This document shows positions 12,775 through 26,159 of a DNA stretch of 64,000 nt, piece after piece. The notes beneath the pieces were generated by a model that made no database searches, had not been told where the DNA came from, and saw only the letters and a program-made list of their open reading frames with translations. Origin of the DNA: Acheta domesticus. Its lineage: Eukaryota; Arthropoda; Insecta; Orthoptera; Gryllidae. The stretch covers positions 199,823,126-199,887,125 of the forward strand of contig JAHLJT010000631.1 of the NCBI GenBank assembly GCA_031308135.1. The letters are read 5' to 3'. The position numbers were made by a program, and so were the translations under genes. The first letter of the stretch is position 1, and each line of letters begins with the position of its first letter.

Positions 12775-13080
12775 GTCGAAGCGGCGCCAAGTGTCTTGGC
12801 TGGGGTGGGGCGGCGCGAGACAAGTGAAGCGACAGCGACAGCGCTGTCGGCTGCGCGAAAAGAGCACGGGAGGGGGGGAGCAGCTGGAACAATGCGCTCT
12901 TGCGGCGGGTGCGGCCGTGGTGCCGCCCGCCACCCGCTCCCCGCCACCCCGCCACCGCAGTCCCCGCCCAGACGCTTACGCAACACGCAACGGCGTCGGC
13001 GGCAATGAGGGCCGTGATTTCGTTCATGCTTCGGCCCCGACAGTTTTTTTTCGCAATCTACGACTGCCATACGCGGCGTA
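12775..13080. other. GC-rich, CpG-rich islet
   Basis: Abrupt GC-rich block with CpG-rich text such as GGTGCCGCCCGCCACCC. Overlapping frames on both strands (86-103 codons) translate to low-complexity sequence. No gene assigned. The 12188-12774 interval to its left is AT-rich with nothing recognised. Confidence 0.65.
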
Positions 13081-13245
13081 ATAGGTCATTAGCCAATCAA
13101 ACTGAGCAGGGGATTGTGTCGCGATTGCAACCTATTATTGTTCAGGTCGATAGTTGCTTCGAGGGCATTCTCACATCTGTAGTAATGTAATAAATATAGC
13201 TAACGTAAAAAGCTTAAACAATCGGCTGGACGAAATCGGCTGACG

Positions 13246-13562
13246 AGGCTCCGGGTGTCAGCTGATGTCACTGAATGCCTCTCATCATGAGGTCCTGGGG
13301 TTCGAGTTCCAACGGTGACAGGATTTCGGCACTAGCTAAAAAGATCGAATTCAGCCGTTGTCTGGAGGAGGATTCTATCTGCTTGCTGCTCTGATGGGCA
13401 GTTTTACCTGGTTTCTCCGATCAACACCAGGCAAATGCTGGGACAGTATGCTAAGAGATGCGCCACGGACAGCGCGTGATATTTCCTTTCTCTTCCTTGT
13501 CCTATCCTTCCCCCTTACTAACAAACACACTTACACGCCACCACTACTCGGGCAGATATCCG
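13246..13562 (+). mobile_element. SINE-A copy 2, 5' half with tRNA-like head
   Basis: Carries a B-box-like GGTTCGAGTTCC (13299-13310) and an A-box-like region about 50 bp upstream (CCGGGTGTCAGCTG). It then follows the SINE-A body (GCTGCTCTGATGGGCAG, TTTCTCCGATCAACACCAGG, GCCACGGACAGCGCG) until about 13562, where homology stops. The 3' half is missing. Confidence 0.75.
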
Positions 13563-16500
13563 TGTCCTTCGTACACATTCGCAATAACAGATGTAAAGGA
13601 ACATGTAGATCCATTATTTTTTTATCAGTTCGGTTTCAAAAAGAACTTATTTAGAAGAAACTGTTTTGATGAGAGGATAAATTAAACATAATCAATCTCG
13701 ATAGTAATTAGGGGGTTTGAATCTCCATATTTAACACGATTTGATCTTAGCGGACATTTAATAAAGATTGCAATGCTCCGTTAAAAGTTTCTCGCAAAGA
13801 AACAAACGGGCGTCTCATCGAACGGCGGTTTTTTGCACTGCGGTGACAAGAACCCTCGCGTGAAAGCGGCGGAGGCGTACGTGGAACGACTCATCAGCCG
13901 CTGGCGCCCGCAGCTGTTTCGCGGGGAGATGGTCGTAGCATTCCAGTTCGATAATTCGGGACTCCATCTTTTTTATTGCAATGGGCCATTAAAGCTCATG
14001 GAATTAATTTGTTATTCGTATAGCACTTATTAGCTCTTCGAATTACTGTCGGTCAGATACAAAAAAGTGAAATTACTCATCACAAACGTCATTGGTAAAG
14101 CTTTATGAGACTTGCACATGTTGTTGTTACTCTCTGTAATAGAAGAATCGTAATACAAAAGTTCATTGGATTTTGCTGATTCAATAACTGCAATGATAAG
14201 TGTTTAGACTGTTGTAGTGTTTAAGGAAATATACCAGAAGTGGAGAGGTATTGTATTGCTCGAAACTTGAATATGCTTATTTTTACAAACTTGTTTGGTG
14301 GAGTGTCGTGATATTGTTCTCATTATCGGTTTATCTGATTGCTTATGTATTTGCAATAAAGTTCAGAGTATCTTCATACATTATCATAGAATGATCTCAT
14401 TAATATTGAGCAGATTCGAAGGAAATTTGATATTTCTTGGGTGTAATTGATGTAGGAAGATTTTCCTTATCATAGTTAAATGGTATGTAATTATTGGTAA
14501 TTTACATTACATTGGAAGCAGTAGGCGTTCCGTATCTCCATACACAGTGCTCTGACATCAGAAGACAGTAATGTAGAAGACACGGGCTGATGCATGCTGT
14601 GCATAGGATACTTTTTCTATGGTGACAGTATATTTTCCCCATCGCGTCTGGGAAGCGATTGAGACTAATTTGATAACATTATTAAAATCCCTTGTTAATA
14701 AATATTCCTTATAAACCGTAGAACGCTCTTCTTCTCTTTCCTTCTTCTTTGAATAATTGTAGGAAGTTCACGAAACCACATACCAAAACTTCCTTTCTGA
14801 ACGAGGAATAAAAGTGATTGTCTCAAAAATTAAAACAAAAAAAATTAAAAATGAGAGAACATTCCATTTATATTCCAGTGACCCAAACGTCTGAACAAGC
14901 TGTAAACTTGCCAAATATGCTCGTATTCTCCCTGGCCGGCGTGCTGTAACAAATAATGATGTAATGCATGTAATAAAGAATTATGTATTAGGATTTAAGA
15001 ATCGGATGTCGCACGAGCGCTTAAGGGCTGCATTCTAAGCGTAATGTAAAGCAAGTGCCCTGTATCACGTTGTTTTCTAGGCAGCACACGAAAAATTACC
15101 CTTGAATGTATATAACGCTCCTCCACATGCCTCGGAGTGTGACTTATGCCAAGCCGCCCACCCACCCCACGTGCCTCAGTGGCGCCCAACCGTAGGATAA
15201 GAGCAAGGCCAAGGTGGAGGAGTTGAACGCCGCGAGGGGCGGCGCGGCACAAGCGTTGCACAGTGGGCCCTAACGGCAACGTAAGGGAGGAGCTGATTGT
15301 GTACGGTTGTCAAGCGACGATCCTACAAAAAAATTAAAAATGGACATTGATAAATAAAGTTTAAGCAAATAAAAATAATAAAATTCATTACTATTATTTT
15401 CATCGTAAGATGAGTCCGAATGTCAATCGCAATACCTCGCATAATTCTCTTCTTGCGTCCCAGTAAATATTATTTAACATTGCTTATTAGCTGATTTTGG
15501 AAATATGTTTGGACCCCTTTTGTAATAAATAGAAATGAAGAATATGGAGTATATATCTCATTTACACTCATTAAATATAGTTCATTGCGAAATATTGCAT
15601 TCCGTTTTGAAAGGCTCCCTTTACATTGACCCATAAAGAATTGTATATAAAAAGCTGATGTCGTGATATATTTTTATGGCCAGCGAATAAATGAAGCCAA
15701 AAAACACATAATCATTTATTAACTACTCCTCTTTAACCTTTATAGTTATTAATGTGATTCGTCCGATACGTAGCTAATACGATCGGGGTTGAAATTTGTA
15801 AAAACCCCATCTAAATCGAAAGCAGAAGTTTAAAACCAACGAAATCCGTTATTTGGGACATCGGTCGTGTGTTGTTCAATACTTTTCGTAATAGCACACT
15901 CTTCTGAGAAAAATACATTAAAATAAATACAATTTTTAGACTGACAAAAAGAGATTTTTTCGAGGCAGTCAGAGCGTTCTAAAAATTCGATTTTTAGCAC
16001 TAGTGCAAAGAGTGAAACGATGCGTAAGTGTTCTGAATGCAGCAAAGCAAACACAATACTTTCGTCTGACCGCATCAGCTACTAGTGATTTAATGTATCA
16101 TTTAATAATGTTTAAATTTGATTTAAATTGAAGTGAAGACTGTACAAAAAAGTGCATGACACATTGGTAAAAACTATTTTATTTTGCTTGTAGGATTCCG
16201 CCACTCGAAATACTGGCTTCGTGTCGTAACATTTCCCACTCGCAAAATAAATTGTCTCTTTTAACACCGATATTTAATAACTGTTCTACAGACTGGCAAT
16301 CTTCAAACTACTTTATATTCTCGTGTTTTTCAGGGAAAACTATTAAAATTATATAAGATACTAAAAATGTTTAATGATGTATAAACCTGACTGTCAACTT
16401 TAAATTACTGTTCTATTACTTATTTAAATTGTATGTTCACTATTTAATTTAAATCCTGTATTGATTATAGTATATCATGTATAGTTGCCGTCGCCAATAA

Positions 16501-16599
16501 CCTTGTCGTAACAGCAACTGTAAATAAAATAAATTTTAAAAATATTACTTACCTAAAATAAATTGTCTCATTCTGAGGAAACAGTGTTTTGTCTGGCGC
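13563..16599. other. AT-rich sequence, no gene recognised
   Basis: No frame over 100 codons and no domain. A small GC-richer patch lies at 15120-15290. The stretch at about 16480-16545 ends in CAACTGTAAATAAAATAAA, which resembles the 3' end of a non-LTR retrotransposon, but I could not support it further. Confidence 0.45.
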
Positions 16600-16960
16600 C
16601 ATGTGCTTCGCGCCCAGTGCAGTGGGGCCCCGCGCGCTGCGTGGGCGCACGTGCATTCCGCAGACGCCCGCCGCCGAGCGCAAGGCCGCGCTGCATCCGG
16701 CGCTCTACTCCGCCTCCCCGCCCCGCCCCGCACAGCCCCGCCCCGCGCTGCCGCTGCGGGAACCCACGGCTCCTTCAATGGCCTGCGACGGCAGCCGTCC
16801 TGTTGCTCTCTTTACGACGGAAGTCACGTCTGAGACGCTCACGTCGGAGCCTTCGCATTGAAAGAGCGATCGCCGGCGGCGCGTCATTTGCTTCGGGTTC
16901 GGCCAGACGCAAACACGAGTTCCGGTCGAGACGAATTGTCGAAGCAGCTAATTACACTGG
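16600..16960. other. GC-rich, CpG-rich islet
   Basis: CpG-rich block with a C-rich centre (about 16700-16760, repeated CCCCGCCCCGC). Several frames on both strands are open together. No gene is supported. Confidence 0.65.
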
Positions 16961-17125
16961 AGCGAATGGAGCAAGATTTGCAATGATCAACCTTTTCGTC
17001 GTTTCCTCGTATTCAGGGGGTGAACGCTCTTGAATCAAGAATAAGGGCCAACCAAAGTCATGTGGAATATTGTTTCTTTCAGACCCTACAGAAAATATGG
17101 TTACTTAATCTTTTTGAAGGATATT

Positions 17126-17703
17126 CTCACCGGGAGGTGGCTCAGGGTATCAACTGATGTTACTGTAGTGCCTCTGACACTGAGGTTCTAGATTCGAGTC
17201 CAGACGGTGGCAGAATTTTCGAAACTAGATAGCTAGATCGAGCTCTGTCGCTGTCTTGAGAATAATTCTAGCGGCCGGCTGCTCTGGTCCGTGATTTCCG
17301 TGATTTCCGTGATCTCTCTAATCAATATCAGGCGAATACCGGAGCAGTACCCTAAGAAAAGGGCCACGGACCGCGCGCTATCTTCCCTTTCCATTCCGTA
17401 TTCTATCTTATCCCATACTTGCACACTTATAATTACATGCTCTACACTTTCACACATGCCGGGAGACCGGTCGGGAGCTTACTTATAGAGCTTGTCCCGG
17501 CTGGGGTGGTGCCCCGCTGGTGAGAGATACATGGTTGGGGAGAACCCTGTTAGCCGACGGTAGGCCGCCGCCGGATCTCACGATCCAGCGGGGGAAGATC
17601 ACCGCCACACCCCGCGATAAAACATACAAAACACTGCACTTACGGGACCAATGACCTTAGAGTTGACGCGCCCGGAATCACTAATCAACCAAACCAACCA
17701 ACC
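17126..17703 (+). mobile_element. SINE-A copy 3, complete, with target-site duplication
   Basis: Flanked by GAAGGATATT (17116-17125) and GAAGGACATT (17704-17713), a 10-bp target duplication with one change. The head resembles a tRNA: A-box-like TGGCTCAGGG (17138-17147) and B-box-like AGATTCGAGTCC (17190-17201), with spacing suited to an internal RNA polymerase III promoter. A long tRNA-unrelated body follows, then a tail of AACC repeats (about 17680-17703). At ~578 bp it is long for a SINE. Four further copies lie in the window (2460, 13246, 29585, 42876), all on this strand. A short CGTGATTTC triplication (about 17292-17312) is private to this copy. Confidence 0.85.
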
Positions 17704-17819
17704 GAAGGACATTATTACACTACAGGCAAATGAAATAAATCCAACCTTTTGACTGCAAGAAAGTACGTGCACGGCAGCGCCGCACGTACAAACAGAACAT
17801 GAATAACCTATTCAGTTCC

Positions 17820-18420
17820 CTCGTCACAATCATCAGCGGGCGGCGGCGGGCGCGCCGCGCCGCGCCGTTCCCGCGAACATGACGCGGCGCTCGCGATCCC
17901 CGGCCCCCCGAGGCGCGGAGGCGCGCCCGCCAGTGAGGCAGCGAAAACGGCGCGGCGCGGCCCCTCCCCCGTGACGGCCGCCAATGGAAGCAAATCGAGC
18001 CGCCGACAAATGAATGAGAGGAATTCGGCCGCGGGGCGCGGGCGGGGCGGGCCGGTGGATTCGCGGCGCCCGCCGCTGCCGGCCGGCCGGTGCGTGCGCC
18101 GCGCCGCTACCATGTGAATATACTTCGTTTTTCTAACGTGCCCGATGACATTAGGTCGTTATTACACCTCCTGCCTTATAAAGAGAATATCTTTTTAACA
18201 GTGGTAAGCGTATTTCTGAGGCCACGAGCCCCGTTGAGAAGAACGTTCCAGAATTAATTGAAACTATTTATTTTATATGACAGGGTGTCTAATAATTTCC
18301 TAATGTCATCGGCTAAGTTAGAAAAAACGAAGTATAGTGAGGGGCGGCGGCGGAGGCCGAGATCAGACGAGGGCGATCGGAACTGCCCGATGCGGTGGAA
18401 GATGGAGGAAAGAGGGCTGG
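17820..18420. other. GC-rich islet split by a MITE
   Basis: Very CpG-rich at 17825-18118 (GCGCCGCGCCGCGCCG-type text) and GC-rich again at 18337-18420. The AT-richer piece between is an inserted element (18121-18334). The minus-strand frame 17808-18113 is Arg/Ala/Pro-rich low complexity. Confidence 0.7.
18121..18334. mobile_element. TA-flanked MITE inserted in a CpG-rich islet
   Basis: Ends start TACTTCGTTTTT and, in reverse complement, TACTTCGTTTTTT. About 50 bp of each end pair imperfectly, sharing CCGATGACATTAGG and ending near TTATTA. TA lies outside both ends (18119-18120 and 18335-18336). The body is 214 bp and non-coding. The termini resemble those of the hairpin element at 32956-33131 (TATACTTCG including the TA). 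Confidence 0.8.
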
Positions 18421-21409
18421 GAAATGGTTTGTGAACTGTCGGATGGTTCGGAAAATTGATTTTCCAATTTCCAGTGTACCTAAAACCGTAACTCTGACGC
18501 CCTTATTTAAGATTTGTAGCAAATTTTAAAATAAATGCAAAATAATCATTTTCGGTCCGAGTGCAGTGGTTTATTTAAAATATTTTTTCATAACAATTGT
18601 TAAAATAGAACTCCAATATTCCAAAATCCAATTATCTCATCGATTGCGAGAAAAGGAAAAAAAGAAGAAAAGATATAAATTGGAAACTCGTGAAAAATAA
18701 CGAAGAAACGGATGCTTCTTTATGTAAATCTAATTATGAAATATGCATCTTGCTGTATCTTACGATTTAAACTTGATCGCATGTCAAGTATTTTCTACGC
18801 CTGGCTTCCATTTTACTGAATGTCCGAATGTTCGAGTTTTATGCAATCGTCCCAATTTTCGCGCATCGGAATCGCCAGGATTCCAGTTTAATTATGGTAA
18901 TTGGAGTGCTACTCTATATTCAGATATTAATGGAAACAATTTTTTAAAATATAATAAGAATGTATGTCCAACAATTAGTGACACAATCAAAATTGAAATC
19001 CAGTTTATACGTAAAGCATGACCAGTTAGGGATAGTGGGCGTGTTTATAAGGCAGTGGGGCCATCCGGGGAACCCCCGCAGGAGCTGCGGGGCCCCCCTG
19101 TCCGAGGGGGGGGCGGGCGCCGAAGGTCCTTGGCGTTCCCGGGCCGCGTCTGCCGCTTCGGGCGAAGGAGCCTCCGCGCGCGTGGGAACGCGTGTGGCGC
19201 GGTCGCGCCCAAATGACTTCGCTCACGAGAACTACTTATTTTGTTGCAGGCAAGCTCTTCTAGGTTGCAACTAGTTTTCGCTCGCTCCGCTGCCGTTGGC
19301 TATAATTTTTTGTGCCGTAGATTTTATGTTTCTTTCTAAAACCCTTTTTACAATCGGTTGAATATCTTTGTCCAAAGTTGAATTACATGGGAATACGTAT
19401 TGTCTAGTCTATTCAATGGAGAATAACATATTCGTTATCCCGAACCACATAGAAGGCAAATGTAATGTATTTATAATAAATACGTAAAACAAAGTTTTAT
19501 GTGAATGTAAGGTGAAGACAAGTTGCTCTTATTACGAGTAATGTGACCTAGGTTGTATTGGTTCGTAATATTACGTTCGATGTCTTCTGCAGTGTTTTAC
19601 CTGTGTTTAGTTCTGTAAGTGTTTTATCTATTTTCCAGTTAATGATTGATCATACATTTCTAGATCAAATTTTAGTCCTTCATTATTTCATTATTCTTTT
19701 CTATTATTTTCATTTTGAAAACTATTTTGTTTTGTGTTACTTTTGTTCTATATTTACACAGTAAGAAAATGTTAACCTATAAATATATAATATTCACCAG
19801 ATTGCAAATAGTTTCCTACTAGACTGTGCTTTTCTTTATAATCCATCCAACAAAGGTCACAGATTTACGTGGGTGCTCATATAACTTGGAATATGTTTTC
19901 AGAACTTTGAGTGCGTTATAGATCTACGAGTAGAGGTAACTATAGACCTTACAGTGCCTTTTCATTAATACAGGCTTAGCTATAATTGGACAGCCTGAAG
20001 AACATGATGTTTATTTTTCTACCTGTTTTTGGCAAATTGGCATTGATCGAGTGATATTTTGATAATTGCTTTATCATAACTTTCTGTTCTTGAATTCTTC
20101 TCCTTTTAAGATGTATGTTCTAGTTCTTTCTGATAAGTTTGTCTGTTATGTTAAGTTTGTTCCTTTGTTAAGTTTGTTCTTCGTTAATCTGCGCATTGTC
20201 CCTATTATCCACGAGAGAAGCATTATTTCCCCATAATCTGTTTAACATGTCATCCCACATTTCAAGTTAAAAACATCACCAGTTCACGATGTTATGAGAA
20301 TGTTGTTTTGCGTGTTTTCCGTAGTTTTCTTCGCATTGGTTCTTGTTATACTTACATTGCATATTTTTCCACTTTTATGGTCAGATTTAATAAGCAACCT
20401 CGTAAGTGGATGTGAGTGGATTAAATGGATCACATATTTTCCCATTTCGCATTGTGCCATAAGTTTTTAAATTGTCAGTTTTTTCCTTCTTTCGCGCGGC
20501 CTACCCAACCTACATTACCAACCCTACCTTTCTCTACTTACTTTGCACAGGTTAAGTCCAGCACATTAGTTTGCGGCTGGGCGACAAGATGCACTTTAAA
20601 TAGCTTTCTGTTTTTTTTTCAAGTTTCGAATCTTTTTCTCAACCCAATCCCTCGACGTAAGCTGTAGGCAATACCAAATCCCCTGTTGCGGATATTTTAT
20701 TTATAGAGTTGAGATGGTTCTTTAGATACTCTCCTGAAATGCTTCTATTGACTTCACCGTCGTGCGAGATGTCATATTTTTCAATGCCTAGATGTAAGTA
20801 TATTTTGCCTGGCGTAAGATCCTAAATAACAATGTATCAGACTAAATCATCATTATTATTGAAAAACCTTAACTTATTAATCACAAATTTAATATTATTT
20901 TTGTTATAATTATGAGTTTATGGTTTTTATCACCATAAAATCCGCTTAATATTTAATTAGAGGTGTGCGTATTACTCATAAAACTGTTTCTTGGGACAGG
21001 ATTTTTGCTTACTCTTTCATGGCGCTGACCTCTTTCCCGGGAGGGTGTGCCGGCAATGTTTGACAGACGAAGCCGCCGTAAAAATAAGAGCAACTGACGT
21101 AGACGTTACGCGCATCTCGCAGACGTAGCACATCTGAGTGAAGTTTTACTACGAAAACAAACCCTGGATCTTTTCAGCCAGTACTGGCACGCGTCCGACG
21201 AGGAAGAGGAGATTTGCGGTTTCCTCGGTTTTAAATTCGTTTCGCAGAAACCGCGTTGTAATTTTTAAAGTTCTAAAATGAGTATTTATAAAAAAATCAA
21301 ACACAATGATAGAAAACTTACGCAGAGGAAACCTTACACTATTTCCTGTATATTTTATCCTTCAACTTTGTAGCAGTAAATTTTACTTTCTCGTAATGCT
21401 GCGGAAGAA
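18421..21409. other. AT-rich sequence with one small GC-rich islet (19035-19225)
   Basis: No coding frame is recognised. The 19035-19225 islet is CpG-rich and contains a run of Gs (about 19104-19113). The rest is AT-rich, with frames below 95 codons. Confidence 0.5.
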
Positions 21410-22145
21410 ATGGTGTACTTCTCGAGAGAAAAACTCATTTGGAAGTTATCGTTACTTCCCCTAACACGTTGGGTTGTAAGAATTCACGTTTTGTACGTTC
21501 TTGATACCGTAAAACTGGTTCATGACTATACGACCGCTTGTGCGTCTGTGGCCAATGCTAGCGCCCAAAACATTCTGATGATTTTCTCCAGAATTGTCGT
21601 ACTTCTATAGGTCGACCTCAACGCCTTGCAAATTTGAAGCAGATATTTTGATTTTGGAAGAACTTCATATGAAGCCTTCAACACACATCCAAATTTTTCT
21701 CGAAAATGGCTCCAAATTTGATTAATGTTTTTCTTAGAATATAGTAAAGGTTTCTTAGAAAATGACTTAGGCTTCATTTTCATTAAATTCTCTGAATTTT
21801 TGAAAATTATAAAATATAAACATTTTTTTCAATGTCTTCCTACAATTACAATATTGAACTTAGAGATTTTTGAGATAGAATTTGTCCTTCAAAGACATCT
21901 TTTAATAAGGTTGGGTATGAATTTTCTAAACTGTAATTATTGCGTATTTTTTTAAAACAATTTCTGAAAAAATCAAAAAGTCTACAATTTTTTCTTTACA
22001 CTGTTTCTTCGGATAGAGGAAAGATTGCTTAAAATGGAACAGTTCTAATTATAGTTGTACTCTCTGAATTTTTGAAAGTTGCAACACGTTACAAATAATG
22101 CAAGAAAGTGTGTGTTGTTGAAGGTTTGCTAGTATAGTGCCTTTT
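21410..22145 (+). repeat. Family D dispersed repeat, copy 1
   Basis: Shares ordered blocks with the copies at 31360, 34830, 48225 and 59150 (minus): a GAGAGAAAAACT opening, a CCTAACACGTTGGGTTGTA block followed by a CTTGATACCG block, an internal AT-rich stretch, and a closing ACTCTCTGAATTTTTGAAAG then AATAATGCAAGAAAGT. There is no coding frame, no tRNA-like head and no clear terminal inverted repeat. The class of element is unknown. Confidence 0.65.
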
Positions 22146-22839
22146 CCAAAAAATGAAGGTAAAGATGATTTTTTTAGATCGTTCGTTTATTTTTCGCAAA
22201 TGATGATGTCGTCATTTTTCTGTGAATCACGAAATATTTCTCAAGATCTCTTATTAATCTTGTAGTAAAATTCGCAATTGCAAGGTACGGGAGTGTTGAG
22301 TGATTTACCCATGCCTGTTTTTATTGAAACACATTTTGTTTTCTCACTCTTATTGCAATGAAAATGAAGTGCCATTGTCATTATAAATTCGTTAATTAAA
22401 TACTTAATTTTTGAAAAATCTATGTAAGTGTGGTCGCTTTGTATGCCAGGGCCTAATTCTTCAAAAGCCTGCGATTGAAGAAATATTTGAAGATGTGAAT
22501 CGTTTGAGTTTGGTCCTACCCAAATGGTTGTTTCCCTTGTTTCCTTTTGCCTATCGCTTTGAATACCAAAAGGAAACGTTTTGGAATTGAGCCACTATTC
22601 CCGTGCGAATTCACTCTCTGCATGCTGATTACTCTGCCTTTTTATGTCACTCTCGTGAAGGAGATACTGACGAGTGTCAAGAGTGCAAAAGAAATGAAAA
22701 GAGAAAAAGGCATTTGGAAAATTAGCGCGGAATATGGATTAGCCGTGGGGCGCAAGCATTTTTTTCTTCTCTTTTTTGCAAACAGCGAGTGTTACGTGCT
22801 TTGCGACAACGTGAAAGTGTCATTGGAAACAGCCTTGAG
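22146..22839. other. AT-rich sequence, no gene recognised
   Basis: A 139-codon plus frame (22547-22966) runs from here into the next islet; its C-terminal third is Ala/Arg-rich from the islet composition and it matches no family I know. Not called as a gene. Confidence 0.4.
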
Positions 22840-23190
22840 ACAGTTTTCGCCGGATGCTCGCCGTAGGACACTGACGCGGCGGTCACTCACTGGTTGCGCT
22901 GATTACGTCGCAGACGGCGACGGCGCCACGGCGGCGGCGGCGGCGGCATCGCAGACAGGTAGTTAGGAGGCGCCTCCAATCTTTCTAGGGCGCCCTCGTT
23001 TAACTGCTCGAGCCGATTGTGCTATCGGAGCCTTTCTTCACTAACGCGAGCTTCTGGAGCTGCCCTGTGAGGTCACTCGCCGGGGGATTTCCACAGCACC
23101 GCCCACCTCTTTCCTTATGTGCAGAAGATCCCGCGCCGCGGGCCGCTTTCGGTCGCCGCCTCCCGAAACACGAGCCTGTCCAAAAGCAGT
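22840..23190. other. GC-rich, CpG-rich islet
   Basis: CpG-rich block with a short GGCGGCGGCGGCGGC run (about 22933-22947). No gene assigned. Confidence 0.6.
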
Positions 23191-26159
23191 GCGCCGCTCC
23201 ATATGGAGAGGAGATGCATCAGTGCTTCAGTCCCTCACCCGAAGGACGCGCTGCCAAGATTCTGAGGGATGATCAGCGGGACATGCGTCGGCTTGAGGCA
23301 GCTTTGAGAGATCCTTAGCGCCCCACGGGTCGTCCCTGTTGAAGATATGGTTTCTTATGGTTCTCGGAAAGCGCTCGTATGTAGGAATAATTTGTGCTGA
23401 ATAAGCAAGCTGCTTAACAAAGGGTAACGACAAGATGGCCTAAAAAACATTTTACAACTGAATGCAGTGTTTCACTATATGAGCGTTCATTTACTTATTT
23501 ACGCCTCGTTTGAGAGACAGTAGAACAGAGACATGAAATTTTCGTATGAGAAATCGATTCTTTCTAATTGAATTGGAGCGAAAGTTTAAGGACTGTGCTG
23601 AATTTTATTTTGGAAAATGATTTTTTTAATTGAAGAAATATTTCAACCCGGTATAAATATTATTCTATAATATTTACGTAATGCATAAATGTGAACTGAG
23701 TTTGAATGAAAACTCAAATAGTTTTTGTCTGTCTTTTCGTACATTTTGGATGTTTTTCAGCGTTCACCTCGTTCGTGAAACTTTTCAAACTTTGAACATG
23801 AATGTAAAGGAAGTGCGCACTCGTTTTTGTCGCTTTGTAGTATCGCTCGTCGCTCTGACGGATGCATTGCTAACAGGTTTACATTGAAAATATCTCACTT
23901 TCAACACAGCTGGGTCACTGATAAGTTTGAGTCATGCTTTTCATTTCATTATTCTAACTTCATTACTGACAAGACGCATACCCAGAAAGTTCCAGAGCGA
24001 TATGTAGGCTATTCCAAATACGGGTGCACCACTAATGCTATTATGTTTAATGAGAGCCATTCATCCTGCAATTTTTAAAAACAATGTACCAACAGAAAAG
24101 TCTTTATTTAATCATAACGCTTCATTATAAACAGTTCTAGAAGTGAGGGCCTTAATGAACGAAATTTCAAATCAATTTTCAGGTATGAAAGATTTAATAT
24201 TTGCTGTTATTAACGTGAGTACGGCTTTTAGCACAAAAAGCAACTGTGATCTGCTGGGTTGTAGCTCTGTATGTATGTCGGATATATTGTACGTATACGG
24301 ACGTGTATGTGTCACGCGTGTGTATACGTGGGCAAGTCCCTACGCATGTTTTGCTTGATAGGTACACGGAAATGACGTATGCAAAAATTACCCACTCGTT
24401 CCACTTGTCCAGCCTCCTTTGAGACGATGGACTCAACAAAGGCCGCCTACACAAACTTCCAAAGCGGCACATTCGCGTGGGAATTCCTTTGGTTCTCTGA
24501 GAGCAATAAGTTGTTGATGAGCGTTATTTCCTGCACCACAACCGTACACTAAATACTCGAGTTCGGCTCTTCCTATATGGAAAGCCTTCCTAAATTCTTT
24601 TATGATTTTGTATATAAATATCTTGTATACAAAATTCTTTTTGTATATATATATATATTATATACAATATATATAAATATATACATAAAAGTATTTTGTA
24701 TATAAAATTCTTTTATATATTTTGTATATAATTTTCAATTATTTGAAGGAAATGGAATTAAAAAATTATAAACTCGTTTTGAATTACATTTGCAAAGTTT
24801 GCTAGGGAACGAAAAATCCTCTCACGGAAATGCTCTGTATCCTTTCCCTTCCCCAAAATGAGCTTTTGACGTTTTGGTTCATCGACAGAATTTAATACGA
24901 GATTTGTGAAGGAGAGGCATGATACATTAAACATGTATATTTTTATTTTTAAATATAAAATTCTTTATTTTATACTTTCGCATACCGAGTTGTAATGATT
25001 TCTTTCTCTTATTCGATTGGATATTGTTTTTCCTTATCAAATGTTCTCAATAGAAACGAGTACTCTTTTAGGAATTGTTAGTTATGCTCTAGAATGAATC
25101 AGTCAATAGGTTAGTGCACACATATTGCGAGTCCAGAATTCCTAGTTTTGAGAAAACCGAGCGAATTTGGAAATGCGAATTTGGAAATGTGCAGTTACTT
25201 ATGGAGCGACAATGTTTGCTGTCGGGTAAGAGCATGATTCCTATTAAATCGAGTTACAATATTTCTACACTAGGTAGATACGAACGGAAGGTCTCCGAAA
25301 GTTATAACTCAAAAATCTCCATGAGTGGCCATACCATGTTTGTACACTAAGCCATCGAAGTATCAAGATCAAGACAAATGGAAATGGATACAAATTCGTT
25401 TGGGTACGTGGTATGTTTTACCCGAGTCGAATTACCCGCTCGGGTAGATGAGTCTGGCAACCGCCACGTTTGGCTCGACGAGTGGCTATAACCACGGGAA
25501 TCGATGGCGGAAAGTGATGCAAGGGACAGGACTCCTCCCGATGTTTTTAAGCGCATGTAATAGTTTTATTACGAGTTATTTTATTACTTATTAAGTAAAC
25601 GGAATATTAACCATTTTAATCTACCTTTCAGTGATTTGGGGCAGACGTATGATGGCGCTACCAACATGTGGTGAGCGCTTTAGCTCCCTTCCAAAAGTTA
25701 GCCGTACTTACGAAACACTGTGATATACAAACGATAGCAAAATGTTGTTTCCTATTCGGATCAGGATTTGCTGAACCTTCCGAACCAAGAAAAGTTAAAA
25801 GACAGATTTGAAGTGGCCAATGACCGTCACTGTACTATCATTGTTTCAACCAGCTTTACAAAATCGTTGGTATGTGACTAAGCTCATTCAGCATTACTTA
25901 TGTCAATTGTGACAATTTATTTCTGGTAGAATAGTTATTAGTTATTGTTAGACTGTATTGTTAAATAAATTATTCATGAATAGCTGCGACATAACTTGAA
26001 CATATCTACCGCGTGAACTTTATTAGCTTCAATAAATCAATACAAAAATGTGCCTTAAACCAAAATTACGCAGAGGAACTAAAATTTAAATAATTTCCTT
26101 TTTAAAGCTCCAGCTCCAGAAACTGAAACAATGGGGACTCATCAGCTCCTTATTTTCTT
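23191..26159. other. AT-rich sequence with a (TA)n-rich patch, no gene recognised
   Basis: 24600-24735 is a TATA-rich palindromic patch with long TATATATA runs. 25420-25450 holds a small stem-loop (ACCCGAG pairing with CTCGGGT). The rest shows nothing. Confidence 0.5.

Noticed and set aside
17126..17210. Functional tRNA gene
   Set aside because: A- and B-box-like motifs are present but no cloverleaf can be drawn; the copy is a SINE with target duplication and tail.
22547..22966. 139-codon plus frame
   Set aside because: It crosses from AT-rich DNA into a CpG-rich islet, ends in an Ala-rich run and has no domain; consistent with chance.
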